Positions 54,531 to 64,000 of a DNA stretch of 64,000 nucleotides are shown here, in pieces. The notes under the pieces were generated by a model. The model searched no databases. It had not been told where the DNA came from and was given only the letters and a program-made list of their open reading frames with translations. Position 1 is the stretch's first letter; each line of letters begins with the position of its first letter. The position numbers and the translations under genes are program-made. The stretch is taken from assembly GCA_009667805.1 (NCBI GenBank), contig CM019063.1, forward strand, positions 197,326,954 through 197,390,953. Direction: 5' to 3'. The DNA comes from Leptobrachium leishanense. Lineage: Eukaryota; Chordata; Amphibia; Anura; Megophryidae.

Positions 54531-54812
54531 TCCTACATGCAATTGGAGATGTACAATCCATCTCATATGTAGCTATAAAATGTATTTGCAATATGTAGCT
54601 GGTTATTCTTCTCAGAATAACAAGGAATGGATGAATCACTGTAATAAAAGCTGATGTAGAAATAAACTCATATTTTCAAGCAACATTTAAGCTAATTCTA
54701 AAGAGGTGTTTCATTTTAATAGAGCTATGGCAGTTTTCACAATAAAATCAATGGGGCAGATTAACCATCACTCAATAGTGTTTCTAGGATCAAGTTAAGA
54801 GTTCCTCGGAGT

Positions 54813-54996
54813 CAGTGGTCCCCAACCCAGGTCCTCGGAGCCCAATAACAGGCCAGGTTTTATGGATTACCTTGGGGAAATGCAGACCGAATCCTGCAAT
54901 CACTGAGCAGCAAATCATATCACCTGTGCTGTGTTTCAGATATCTGGCAAACCTGGCCTGTTAGTGGGCCCCAAGGACCAGGTTTGGGAACCACTG
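54813..54996. mobile_element. hAT-type MITE (CAGTGGTCCCCAACC type)
   Basis: Inverted ends CAGTGGTCCCCAACCCAGGT and TTTGGGAACCACTG enclose CCTGGCCTGTTA and its partner TAACAGGCCAGG. The form is common among vertebrate hAT-derived MITEs. No clean 8 bp duplication is visible. Confidence 0.7.
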
Positions 54997-55087
54997 GTTT
55001 AGACCAACACCTTGCTAACATGTGTTCCATATGGACACAGGTACAGGATGCCTTTAAGAAGTCCTCCAAGCTCCAGACATGACTCAA

Positions 55088-55345
55088 GGGGTTATTCAGA
55101 ACAGAAGCATCAAACTTTCTGTGAAATTTTGGTGCTTTCTCGTTTGGCGCATCTCAGTGCGCTTCGGCGATTCCAGTTCGCCGACCTTGCGGTGAAGTCA
55201 TTATTCATGGCAGGGTCCCTGAAGTGTGCCAAACATGGAGCCACCGAAGACCGCTGACGACCGTTGATCAGCCCTCCGAATGCCACCGAACACCGCCGAA
55301 CAGAATGCCGAATGCCTCTGAAAACCACCAAACTGACTGCCGAAC
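55088..55345 (+). mobile_element. MITE family A, left-end fragment
   Basis: AAGGGGTTATTCAGAACAGA, then GGTGCTTTCTCG and CCGACCTTGCGGTGAA match the left portion of copies 1 and 2. The right part is lost after a CCGAA-rich stretch. Confidence 0.7.
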
Positions 55346-55478
55346 CTACCCCTGGTAATGTCCTTTGCATACATCCCACACAATACAATGCTATATGTCA
55401 GTTTCCATGACTACAGACCCATTCACTCCTTTCTATGCTCAATCCTACAAAGTGAGGAACAAGTGATTTAAAGATACT

Positions 55479-56223
55479 GGGCCCTATTACAATCTACGCG
55501 CAAATGTTTGCGCCAGTGCAAAAACGCATTAACGCGAGGGGTAAAACTCTTTGCGCTGAACATTGTATTACATAGTCAGCGCAACAAACGCACGTATACA
55601 TCTACCGCGGGTGAACTTGCGTGAACGCTGCGCAAGCTTGCTGTACGTCGCACGTAGTATACTTAACATTGTGAGCGCAAATGCGTTTGTGCGCTGGTAC
55701 GCGGATGGTATTACAATCTATGCACAGTTTGTAACGCATAGACGTTGCGCGCATAATTTTAGCAACTCCTAAAAACTGGTGTTAATGGCAAATTCTATCA
55801 AACTGGCCGAAACCAAATACACCAGCCCAAAAAAAAAAAATGCAGCAAAGTATAGTTACACATTCTACACATACCAAACCAATAAATTTGAGAAGTTGTG
55901 CGCGCTTTTTTTATTGATACAGCATATACAGTATGCGCAGATTGACTTTGACAGGCGCAAAAACTTAACATGAGATAATTGTGGTTCTTAATTCTGATTG
56001 GCAGAATCGCGTGAAAAAAAAACAGTCCGCACACTGATTTCGGTGCGCAACATTACTGCGCGCACATTTGTGCGCATCCGATTAACGCGCGTTATTGCTC
56101 GACAGATGAAAAAATGCGCAAGGATTGTAATTCCAGCGTTGATTTACGCGCGTTAACGTTTAACGCTGGGCGCACAAATTCACGCGTTGCGCAAGCGTTT
56201 AACGCGAAGATTATAATGGGCCC
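55479..56223. mobile_element. MITE family C, copy 2
   Basis: Ends GGGCCCTATTACAATCTACG and ...GATTATAATGGGCCC are flanked by ACT on both sides (55476-55478, 56224-56226). The interior is GCGC- and TTAACGCG-rich like copy 1 at 31356. Confidence 0.85.
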
Positions 56224-56226
56224 ACT

Positions 56227-56556
56227 GTTGGGGGGGCAGTTTACAACACAGAGCATTATAAAATGGATGCACACAGTGACACATATAGATTAAAATGTTT
56301 TTTTAAACTAAACATACATGAGAAAAACAAAGTACATGTAAGATATCAGCAACATAAAACAAACAAAGTAAATCATTTTGGTTTTTGGTGGTAGTGTCTG
56401 TTAGCAATCCATAAAAACATTCAAATCAATCAGCAACGCCCTCCACTAAACTGAGACCATTTGTTATAAGTTTACATCACTGAGCTTGAACTGATATTTT
56501 CTACATTGTAAATTGTGTTACTTTTGCTACTTTTTAGGATAATATAAGAAAACGGA
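56227..56556 (+). other. OR gene 2 upstream region with splice acceptor
   Basis: A good acceptor, TTGCTACTTTTTAG, ends at 56537, 19 bp before the ATG. This fits the usual OR structure of a non-coding 5' exon spliced to a single coding exon. No promoter recognised. Confidence 0.55.
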
Positions 56557-57519
56557 ATGATTTGGGCTAACCAATCACGGAGCACTGAAGTCTTAATGCT
56601 GGGATTCACCATACACATGCAACTTCAGCATCTGACTTTTACCGTCTTCTTGTTAATGTACATTCTTACGCTTGCTGGAAACATTGTCATAATTGTTCTA
56701 ATGAGAAGAGAATATGAATTCCAAATCCCTATGTATTTTTTCCTTACACACTTATCTTTCTTAGAGATATGCTACACGACAACAATTTCACCAAACATGC
56801 TTGATTTGATTTGGCGTGGGCAAAAATATATTTCTTTATCTGGATGTTTGTTTCAACTTTATCTTTTCCTCAGTCTGGCTTGTGCAGAAAATTTTCTTCT
56901 AGCCGCGATGGCATATGACCGTTACTTGGCCATCTGTAAACCCTTACAGTACAACAGGACGATGACCAATACCATTTGCAGGAACTTTGCTTTTGGGTGT
57001 TGGCTGGGCGGATTTCTACTTCCTGTAGTTCCAGTGATCTCGGTTTATCTGTTGGAGTTGTGTACCTCCCATGGAATAAACCACTTCTTCTGTGATGTAT
57101 TTCCAGTCTTGCATCTCTCCTGTACCACGTCGCATTACATACAACTATTAGAATACATTTCTGCGTCATCTGTATTGCTTGCTTCCTGTTTAGTTATTGC
57201 AGTATCGTATGTTTGCATCCTGCACGCGATCTTAAAGATACAGACGTCATCTGGTAGAAGTAAAGCATTTTCCACCTGTGCGTCTCATCTGATAGTGGTG
57301 ATTTTATTCTTTGGTCCAGGAATAATAATCTACGTGACTGCCTTACCCCGAACATCAATGGGTGTGAACAAATGGCTTTCTCTACTTTATACCCAACTCA
57401 CACCACTACTAAATCCTTTTGTGTATTGTCTCCGAAATAAAGACGTAAAAAGAGCTCTAAAAAAGTCTCTAAAATCTGCAAAAAATCGTATATTTAACAA
57501 CCAGCAGGACTTCAGTTAA
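56557..57519 (+). CDS. Olfactory receptor (7TM GPCR), OR gene 2
   Basis: This receptor is 320 aa with seven membrane segments. N-terminus MIWANQSRSTEVLMLGF carries the glycosylation site NQS. Motifs: AGNIVIIVL (TM1), IPMYFFLTHLSFLEICYT (TM2), MAYDRYLAICKPLQY (end of TM3), the loop 2 Cys pattern CTSHGINHFFCDV...LSC, KAFSTCASHLIVV (TM6) and PLLNPFVYCLRNKDVKRAL (TM7). The LSFLEICYT segment is like mammalian OR6/OR11-type class II receptors; finer placement needs a tree. No disruption is seen. It shares strand with OR gene 1 but is clearly a different subfamily, so this is not a recent tandem duplicate. Expected role: odorant detection in olfactory neurons (family knowledge). Confidence 0.96.
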   Translation: MIWANQSRSTEVLMLGFTIHMQLQHLTFTVFLLMYILTLAGNIVIIVLMRREYEFQIPMYFFLTHLSFLEICYTTTISPNMLDLIWRGQKYISLSGCLFQLYLFLSLACAENFLLAAMAYDRYLAICKPLQYNRTMTNTICRNFAFGCWLGGFLLPVVPVISVYLLELCTSHGINHFFCDVFPVLHLSCTTSHYIQLLEYISASSVLLASCLVIAVSYVCILHAILKIQTSSGRSKAFSTCASHLIVVILFFGPGIIIYVTALPRTSMGVNKWLSLLYTQLTPLLNPFVYCLRNKDVKRALKKSLKSAKNRIFNNQQDFS

Positions 57520-57776
57520 TGAGACAATTACTTGCAAATCTTATCTTCAAGAATATGGAGGATGCAGAAGAAATAAGTATGTAGAGTATACATTGCTATT
57601 GATTATTGCCATGCAGAAGGCAGTGCCTAACGCGCCCATAAGCATCCAGAAAAATGTATTTTGCCTATCCCTCATTAGGGTCAAGACTGAATGCTAAAAG
57701 CTGCTGAATCGAAAAACTGAAAATAAAAACGGCAAAGTTGAGCTGACCTGTTGACAATGTTCTCTTTTGCATGGGT

Positions 57777-58178
57777 AGGGCCAGGTGCACACGAGGTGTT
57801 TTTTAGTGAGCACTATCGCGCGTTACTAACGCGCGTCGCAGCATATAATTACACAGAGAAGACCACACGCATAATGCGCGCTACGCGTAACGCGCGCTGA
57901 AGACGTCCGTCATGGAAACACCAAGGCTGTTGCGCTAGCATTGACGCGACATTGGGCGCGTGCTGAACGTCAAATGCAGCGCGCATGCGCACTTGAATGG
58001 CCGCGTGCAGTCAAACTAGCTTTTTTTCCCATTCAACTCAAATTCAGTTTTTTACGACGTGCGTCAAAAATAACGCATCGTCTGGCGTCTACCATCTCTT
58101 CTGTCATTTTTAACGCACGGATGCGTCGTTTTTAACGCATTCTAGTGCGCACTAAACGCCTCGTGTGCGCCCGGCCTT
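57777..58178. mobile_element. MITE family D (CpG-rich)
   Basis: Inverted ends GGCCAGGTGCACACGAGGTG and its partner CGCCTCGTGTGCGCCCGGCC enclose GCGC-rich DNA with ACGCGCG and TTTTTAACGCA motifs. A clean target duplication is not clear. It lies 260 bp after OR gene 2. Confidence 0.75.
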
Positions 58179-59040
58179 AATGTGGCATTAGAGAGGGGTT
58201 TGTATTGTAGGATTATGATTTCAACTTTTCGAATGTTCCATATTGACTCTGTTTGAAGCATTTCCGTAGCAGTAGATTGTATCTTAAGTTCCGCCACCGT
58301 CTGAGAAAATTGTTCCAGCCTTAAGGTCTTTTGTATAGTGTAACGGCATGACTATGTACCACCACAAAGCTGATCTAATGTATTATAACCAGGAACAGCA
58401 GTATTTTCTCCAACTTGCAAGGTGTTTGGCTTTAGACATTCTGGTAAGAAATGGCTCAGCATTTTATTTCTAGCAGCAAACCAGAAGGAGAGCACTCCAA
58501 TTCATACATGTAAAGACTTTAACAGAAACTCACACTATAAAATGTTTTAACGCATTTTAACCCTTTACAGGTTCTACCAACTCTTAACCCTTTCAAGATT
58601 TCAACTACTGGTAAGCCATTGCAGATTTTATACATGGTTTTTAACCCTCAGCTCTGTTAAAAAATTATTGGAGTCTAGTTCACAATATATGGCCATAAAT
58701 TGATTAAGCCGTCACAAACGCCAATGTTTCCCATCTGCGACAGGACCTATTCTTGTCACAAATTACCGCCATTATGGAATTAACTCACTTACTGAGGACA
58801 GAATCCTTTCTGGAGCTCGCTGAGATTCAAGATTGAATAAAGCCTAAACATGGAACACCTGTGACAAGGAGGGGTGTTTGCCAGAGGGCTGTCAGCCCTT
58901 TTCATACAAAATACACCAGAAGGCCAGCACTCAATCTTTACTAAGCTAAGTGTCTCAAGACAAAAAATACAACAAACCAGAAGGAGAGCACTCCAATAGA
59001 TACTTGTAAAGACTTTAAGAGAAGTTCACACATTAAAGGT
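58179..59040. other. Intergenic DNA with an ~85 bp direct repeat
   Basis: CCAGAAGGAGAGCACTCCAA followed by TGTAAAGACTTTAA occurs at 58477-58560 and again at 58972-59044, continuing after the piggyBac element at 60278. The wording resembles the start of Penelope-type repeats (inference). Nothing else recognised. Confidence 0.6.
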
Positions 59041-60281
59041 TTAACCACTTCGCTGCTGAGGACGCGCTGAGCGCGTCCTCAGCAGTCCCGCTGGTATGCG
59101 GAGGACGCGCTGAGCGCGTCCTCCCATCGGGGTCAGCGTTCGGCCGGGTTCCGGCCGATCGCTGGCCCCCCGGTGCGGGCTGACATCCTGGATGTCAGCC
59201 CGGCATCCGGACCAGCAGCCGCCAGAATTAGGTGTCATCGCGGGGGCGCGATGACACCTAATTCAGGCGCCCCCCCCGCATGTGCGGAGGAGGCGCCTGA
59301 AAGGGAGGGGGGGAGGTCCTTCGGACCTCTCTCCCTCCCGATGGCGGCGCACAGGGGGTTAACCCAGGCATCATTTGGAAGGGCACAGCCTGCCCTTCCA
59401 AATGATGCCTGGCATTAACCCCTGGGGAGCTGGATCGCGAAACGGCGCTGAAAAGCGCCGGTTCGCGATCCTTTCCCGGAGCTGGCCGACATCCAAGATG
59501 TCGGCCAAGCCTCCGGAACTCCCCCAGAGGACTGGCGTCATCGTGCGTAGCACGATGACGCCAGTCCTAGACTTAACCCCTAACTGCCACCAACTGTGGA
59601 GATAGGGAGTTCCAATGAACTCCCTATCTCCCGATCCGTGGCAGCTAGGGGTTAAATTTTGGTATCGTTGGATCGGCCAGAGCATGGCCGTTCAACGATA
59701 CCAAACATGAAAGTGAAAAATTTTGTAAAAATAAAAAAAAAATGAAAAATAAAAATAAAAAAAATTAAAAAAACAAATTAAAAAAAAAAAAATAAACACT
59801 TTTTTTAATTTTTTTTGGTTTGTTAATGCAGCAATATTGTTCCCATTCAATTATAATGTGAACAATGATGCTGCACTAACGATTTTTGTATGCGGTGCGT
59901 TTGTTAAAAATAGTGTCATTTTCCCCAAAAAAAAATGTAACGAGACCCCATCTCTAATTTTTTTAACAAGCGCACCCCATACAAAATATAACCGCAATTG
60001 CTCGCATGTTAAAATGTGGAAAAAAACACTTTACACATTGTAAATTATTGAAAATTCATATTTTATTGCATTTTTTGTTATAATATACAGACAGGTCATG
60101 ACGTATACATATAATAATGACATATTATGAATCTGCCGCGTCTGACGGAAAGAACGATATATAATATGTCTGGGTAATATACTAAAATAAGCCTTCAAAA
60201 CGCGTTTAAACATGATGAGCAAAACCGGTAAAAATGACCTTAGCACAGGGGTGGGAAAAGCCTTAGCAGCGAAAGGGTTAA
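59041..60281 (-). mobile_element. piggyBac-type non-autonomous element, copy 2 (inverted)
   Basis: TTAA at 59041-59044 and 60278-60281 bound a 1241 bp element that is copy 1 (598-1825) in reverse. Ends TTAACCACTTCGCTGCTGAG and CTTAGCAGCGAAAGGGTTAA. GC-rich palindromes and the AT-rich tract (59710-59820) are conserved. The neighbouring repeat unit at 58547-58550 gives the pre-insertion single TTAA. Confidence 0.92.
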
Positions 60282-60564
60282 ACACATTTTAACTCGTATT
60301 TATAGCCTTTATTTATAACTGTCATTGATATTATTGATAATATCATGTATCACACTGTCTGAATTAAGACAGGTTTTCATAGTTTGAGAATAATTACTCT
60401 CCAAATCTGTGGAATCACTGAGACGGCAAAATGGATCTTCCTCTATGTGCATTAAAACTCTGGCAGCAGTCCTGGTCAGATCAGTCATTATTGGAGTCTA
60501 GCAATGCCTGTGCTTTGGCATCCTTATTGGACATGGCAGAATGAAATCACAGGTGGTTAGCAAT

Positions 60565-61075
60565 GCCCCAGCATAGTTACAGTTACAAGTAATTATAAAG
60601 ATATAACTAACAAGTTCCGTAGTGCTGTACAATGGGTTAGACAGAATAACAAATATACATACAAGTTAAACACACAGAACAGTAGGAGAGAGGACCCTGC
60701 TCGAGAGCTTACAATCTAAGGGGAGGGGGTGACACAATAGGTGAGGGAAAGTAGAGTATATGGAGTAGTGGAGTGCATGTGGGAAGATGGAGTACAGAAT
60801 TTACAGTGGGGGATTATGGAGAGAGCTGATAGACCTCTGTAAAGAAATATGTTTTCAGGGACTTCTTGAAGGACTGGAGAGACGGGGAGAGTCTGATGTT
60901 GCGGGGGAGGGAGTTCCATAGAAAGGGGGCAGCTCGGGAGAAGTCCTGAAGGGGAAAGTTGGGGGTGCGGGAACAAGGAGATGATAACAACAGATCATTG
61001 GCAGAGCGAAGTGGTCAGGACGTGATGTACCTGTTAATAAGGGAGGAGATGTAGTCAGGGGCGCGGTTATGGAGT
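60565..61075 (+). repeat. Interspersed repeat family R, copy 2
   Basis: CCGTAGTGCTGTACAATGGG, GAGCTTACAATCTAAGGGGA, GGGAGTTCCATAGAAAGGGG and GAAGTCCTGAAGG follow the same order as 49421-49885. Confidence 0.75.
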
Positions 61076-61640
61076 AGGGATGTGCATGACTTTATTTTCT
61101 CGTTTCGTTTTGATTTTTTTTTTTCGTTTCGGATCATTTCAGACAGTTTTTTTTCCGTTTCGGATTGATTTGATTCGGTTGATCGGATCATTTCGGTGAA
61201 TAGGATCATTTTGCTGATTCAGATCATTTCGGTTGATTCGGATCAGTTGGTTTTTCACTTTTTATGAGTTATTTAGTTTTTTATTGCTTATATAAGAATG
61301 GGAATTAGATTACTACCAATAGAATGAAAGTTTACTTATTTATTATTTTAGGATTTTTTAGGCATTTTTTGGGTGAAATATTAGGTTTCCTAACTGTTTT
61401 TAAAGAAACAAGGCTTTTTAAACCATAGGTTTCAAGCAGCATATGAATCCACACACTGCTGGGAAGTGCCTCTCTGCAGTATAATTAATGCAGCATATGA
61501 ATCCGCAAACTGCCGATGTGCGCGATGACGTCAGTGTGAGCATTAACCCCTAACTGCCAATATGGAAACCCTATGGTGGAGATAAGGGGATCCTTTGGAT
61601 ATGGTGCTAAAATGGGAATGTTTCCCCGTTAGCCTCCCCA
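61076..61640. mobile_element. Fragments: hAT-like end and a piggyBac-type piece
   Basis: TAGGGATGTGCATGACTTTA at 61076 is like the end at 22162, followed by GATTCGGATCA-type subterminal repeats. About 61500-61640 contains GCGCGATGACGTCAG, TTAACCCCTAACTGCCAA and GGTGGAGATAAGGGG, a scrap of the 598-1825 element. Confidence 0.5.
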
Positions 61641-61793
61641 TTTTAGTGCCACGATTGTAATAGAGCCCCTATAATTCTATAGAGACTGATTTATGATTGT
61701 GTTCTTGCTTTTCAGCTCTTTTAAACACTCGTGCACTCTAGATTTACAGACTGCGGAGTGGAAAGCACATACAGAGGCCCTGCTCACATCCAA

Positions 61794-61928
61794 CACTGAT
61801 TGATTTACACATCGAGTGTTCAGACGCTTAGGCCACAGGGTGATTAATTTATATATCCATTTTATTTTGTTTCTTTTCAACATATGCATCTTGTCTCCTT
61901 CTCTCCACAACACCCAGACCTGGTCCAC
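61794..61928 (-). pseudogene. Penelope-like GIY-YIG C-terminal fragment (minus)
   Basis: Minus-strand reading gives WREGDKMHMLKRNKIKWIYK and LITLWPKRLN, which resembles the end of the GIY-YIG endonuclease of Penelope/Neptune elements (GGD...L..RE..WIYKL....P.GLN). Confidence 0.6.
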
Positions 61929-62030
61929 GGTTGGTCCATGTGGATCCAGGATTTGGCTGCAAAATCTGATTTACCAGTCTCTGATCATTTTTGTTCAACT
62001 CAGCAGACTGTGGCTCAACTTCGATTCCAG

Positions 62031-62160
62031 GTGGTGGACCAGCTCCGGGTGTTGGGGAGAGGAGGAGACAGGATGTGTATGTTGAAAATTAAAGAAAAAG
62101 AAGGGATATATAAATTAGACACACCGTGGCCTAAGAATCTGAACAGATATTTGATTTAAA
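62031..62160 (+). pseudogene. Penelope-like GIY-YIG C-terminal fragment (plus)
   Basis: Plus-strand reading gives SDHFCSTQQTVAQLRFQVVD, GRGGDRMCMLKIKEKEGIYK and LDTPWPKNLN. It is the same segment as the minus-strand fragment 100 bp to the left, so the two form an inverted pair. Confidence 0.6.
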
Positions 62161-62402
62161 TGTTTTTTTTCTAATGGTAGTCTCTGTATATAAATTTTTA
62201 ATTTTTTTTTTTTCCAGGTTCAAGTTTAATATGGACTCAATAGAAAATATAGCATGGCATTGTACATAGAGATATGAGAGACATCCGGATTATTTATAGA
62301 AAATAATATGACGCTCTACTATAGAGGTACAATGCAACTGTTTTTAAAATTTGTGTCTTGTGTGATGTTATGTAGGTGGGTGATTAAGGATGATAGGACT
62401 TA

Positions 62403-63298
62403 GGGGGTTACTCGGAGAGCACCAACATTTCAGTGCCCTTTCGTTCGTCACACTTCCGGAAATCAAATTTCCTAACCCTGCAGTGAACTCTGCATTCACC
62501 GAAGGGTCCCCGGAGTGAGGGGAAAAGCCACCACAAAACCGCCGAATGAAAAAAGAAAAAGCTTCAAAACCACTGAAATGATCGGATTCAATAACTTTGG
62601 CGATTCCAGCGTATTATCGAATCAGATTTGATTTGATAAAGTGCCGGGTACCCATTGAAAGTATCGGATTCAATAATTTCGGTAGTTTTGCCAGGGTTTT
62701 TTTTTTTTTTTAAACGTGCAGAAAATATCGGATCCGATCTGATCCGATACATTATCAGATCGGATCCGATGATCCACCAAACCCATCATGAAAAAGCCGA
62801 TGATCAGCCGAACACGGCGACAACCTGCGGCCAGAAAAAGCCAACAGGCTGGCGAACGAGGTAAAAAAAATTATTGAAAGTGACAAAATGTAAACGTTGT
62901 ATGCAAAAAAACTACTTACTGAAAATGTCTGGGATTAGCATATAAGGTGCTATGAATGATAATAAAAAGGGCTGTTACAGACAGAAAGAAAAAAACGCTA
63001 TTTAAAAAAAAGTTAAAAAAAGTGTGCTGAAGAAAAATCTCAAAAAATGGCTAAAAGATCCTAAAAAAAGAAAATAAAGATACTTTTTGCTGCAGATTAA
63101 AAGAATAAACAGTTTATTAGATATTAAGTAAAAACGAAAATATTTTTAACATGCCTATGGGATTCACCTGATTAAACCTGCCGAATAAAACCACTGAACA
63201 GCAGGGCATTTCTCTGACATTTCACTGCTGTTCGGTGTTCTCTGAATAGATTGACCATTGCTTCTCTATGGGGATTTCACTGCTGTTGAACAGGCACC
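62403..63298 (+). mobile_element. MITE family A, copy with right end removed by LINE insertion
   Basis: It starts AGGGGGTTACTCGGAGAGCA and follows copy 1 through GATCCGAT-rich and TTTATTAGATATTAAG blocks to ...GTTGAACAGGCACC, where the LINE tail begins. Confidence 0.8.
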
Positions 63299-64000
63299 AT
63301 AGAAACATAGAAACATAGAAAAATGTCGGCAGATAAGAACCTTTCGGCCCATCTAGTCTGCCCAATTACATGGATACTTAACCTGGATTTATCTTTTGTT
63401 TAGGATAGCCTTATGCCTATCCCATGCTTGCTTAAATTCAATTACTGTTTTGGCCTCTACCACTTCTACTGGAAGACTGTTCCATGTATCCACCACCCTC
63501 TCAGTAAAATAATGCTTCCTGATGTTACTTTTAAACCTTTGCCCCTCTAATCTAAGACTATGTCCTCTTGTTTTGCTATTTTGTTTCCTTTTAAATATAC
63601 TCCCTTCCTCTCCCTTGTGGATTCCCTTTACGTATTTAAATGTTTCTATCATATCTCCTCTGTCTCGTCTTTTTTCCAAGCTGTACATGTTAAGATCATT
63701 AAGCCTTTCCTGGTAACTTTTCTCCTTCAAGCCATACACCATTTTAGTAGCCCTTCTCTGAACTCTCTCTAAGATGTCTATATCCTTCTGGAGATACGGT
63801 CTCCAGTACTGCACACAGTACTCCAAGTGAGGTCTCACCAGTGCTCTGTACAGTGGCATGAGCACTTCCCTTTTCCTACTGCTAATACCTCTCCCTACAC
63901 AACCAAGCATTCTGCTAGCATTTCCTGCTGCTCTATTACATTGACTACTTACCCTTAGATCCTCTGAAATAATGACCCCTAAATCCCTCTCCTCAGATGT
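63299..64000 (-). mobile_element. CR1-like LINE, 3' part, running off the window
   Basis: The 3' end is at 63299 with tail repeats of ATAGAAAC. The element reads on the minus strand out of the window and is inserted into MITE A. Confidence 0.85.
63389..64000 (-). CDS. LINE reverse transcriptase C-terminal region (partial, open)
   Basis: The frame is open from the window edge (SEERDLGVIISEDL) to the stop at 63389. It contains the post-RT segment of CR1-type ORF2: LYRALVRPHLEYCVQYWRPY, ILERVQRRATKMVYGLK, YQERLNDLNMYSLEKRRDRG, KTRGHSLRLEG and YFTERVVDTWNSLPVEVVEA. The RT palm lies outside. No stop or frameshift over ~204 codons suggests a fairly young copy. Confidence 0.85.
   Translation of the reverse strand, partial: TSEERDLGVIISEDLRVSSQCNRAAGNASRMLGCVGRGISSRKREVLMPLYRALVRPHLEYCVQYWRPYLQKDIDILERVQRRATKMVYGLKEKSYQERLNDLNMYSLEKRRDRGDMIETFKYVKGIHKGEEGSIFKRKQNSKTRGHSLRLEGQRFKSNIRKHYFTERVVDTWNSLPVEVVEAKTVIEFKQAWDRHKAILNKR

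Overview
This window is eukaryotic, almost certainly from a vertebrate and most likely an amphibian (frog-type) genome. The evidence is two intact single-exon olfactory receptor (OR) genes with splice acceptors just upstream of their start codons, spliced transposase genes, and a mix of mobile elements typical of amphibians: DIRS and Ngaro-type YR retroelements, Tc1, hAT, PIF/Harbinger, piggyBac-type MITEs, Penelope-like elements, L1- and CR1-type LINEs. Species assignment is inference. The only plausible host genes are the two ORs (33023-33973 and 56557-57519, both +), about 23 kb apart, so this looks like part of an OR cluster filled with transposons.

Layout. 1-9.6 kb: a diverged ~290 bp duplication (225-515 and 8735-9012), a piggyBac-type TTAA element, a tRNA-derived SINE, a MITE broken by a young LTR element carrying an unrecognised 436-codon ORF, and a decayed Tc1. 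9.6-18 kb: a second Tc1 cut by a hAT element whose broken BED/hAT transposase sits between an ~80 bp and a ~140 bp minisatellite. 18-21.4 kb: a Harbinger element with two spliced, opposite-strand, interleaved genes (transposase and MADF protein). 22-26.7 kb: a decayed Ngaro/DIRS-like element with gag zinc finger, RT, RNase H and an SGNH hydrolase. 27.1-30.1 kb: a chain of fold-back MITEs, one split by an ORF1-only L1 and by a Harbinger MITE. 30.8-32 kb: two further MITEs. 33 kb: OR gene 1. 34.3-37.4 kb: a second Harbinger with both genes broken. 37.9-40.6 kb: nested MITEs. 40.8-44.1 kb: a second ORF1-only L1, split by a 950 bp insertion that contains a 242-bp-arm perfect palindrome with a hammerhead-like ribozyme in its loop. 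45.9-48.5 kb: truncated MITEs, a CpG-rich promoter-like segment and a 32 bp minisatellite. 49.2-52.7 kb: a DIRS element with inverted termini and an internal complementary region. 54-56.2 kb: small MITEs. 56.6 kb: OR gene 2. 57.8-64 kb: MITEs, a second full piggyBac-type element with a natural empty site next door, an inverted pair of Penelope GIY-YIG fragments, and a CR1-like LINE running off the end.

How it fits together: almost all coding potential outside the ORs belongs to transposons and most is broken. Exceptions are the Harbinger MADF gene (intact if spliced as predicted), the Harbinger transposase at 18 kb (open, but its start codon is ATA where the sister copy has ATG), the LTR-element ORF and the LINE reading frame at the right edge. 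The most unusual items are the hammerhead/palindrome insertion, two ORF1-only L1 copies that are complete at both ends, the interleaved Harbinger genes and the LTR element with a non-gag-pol ORF.
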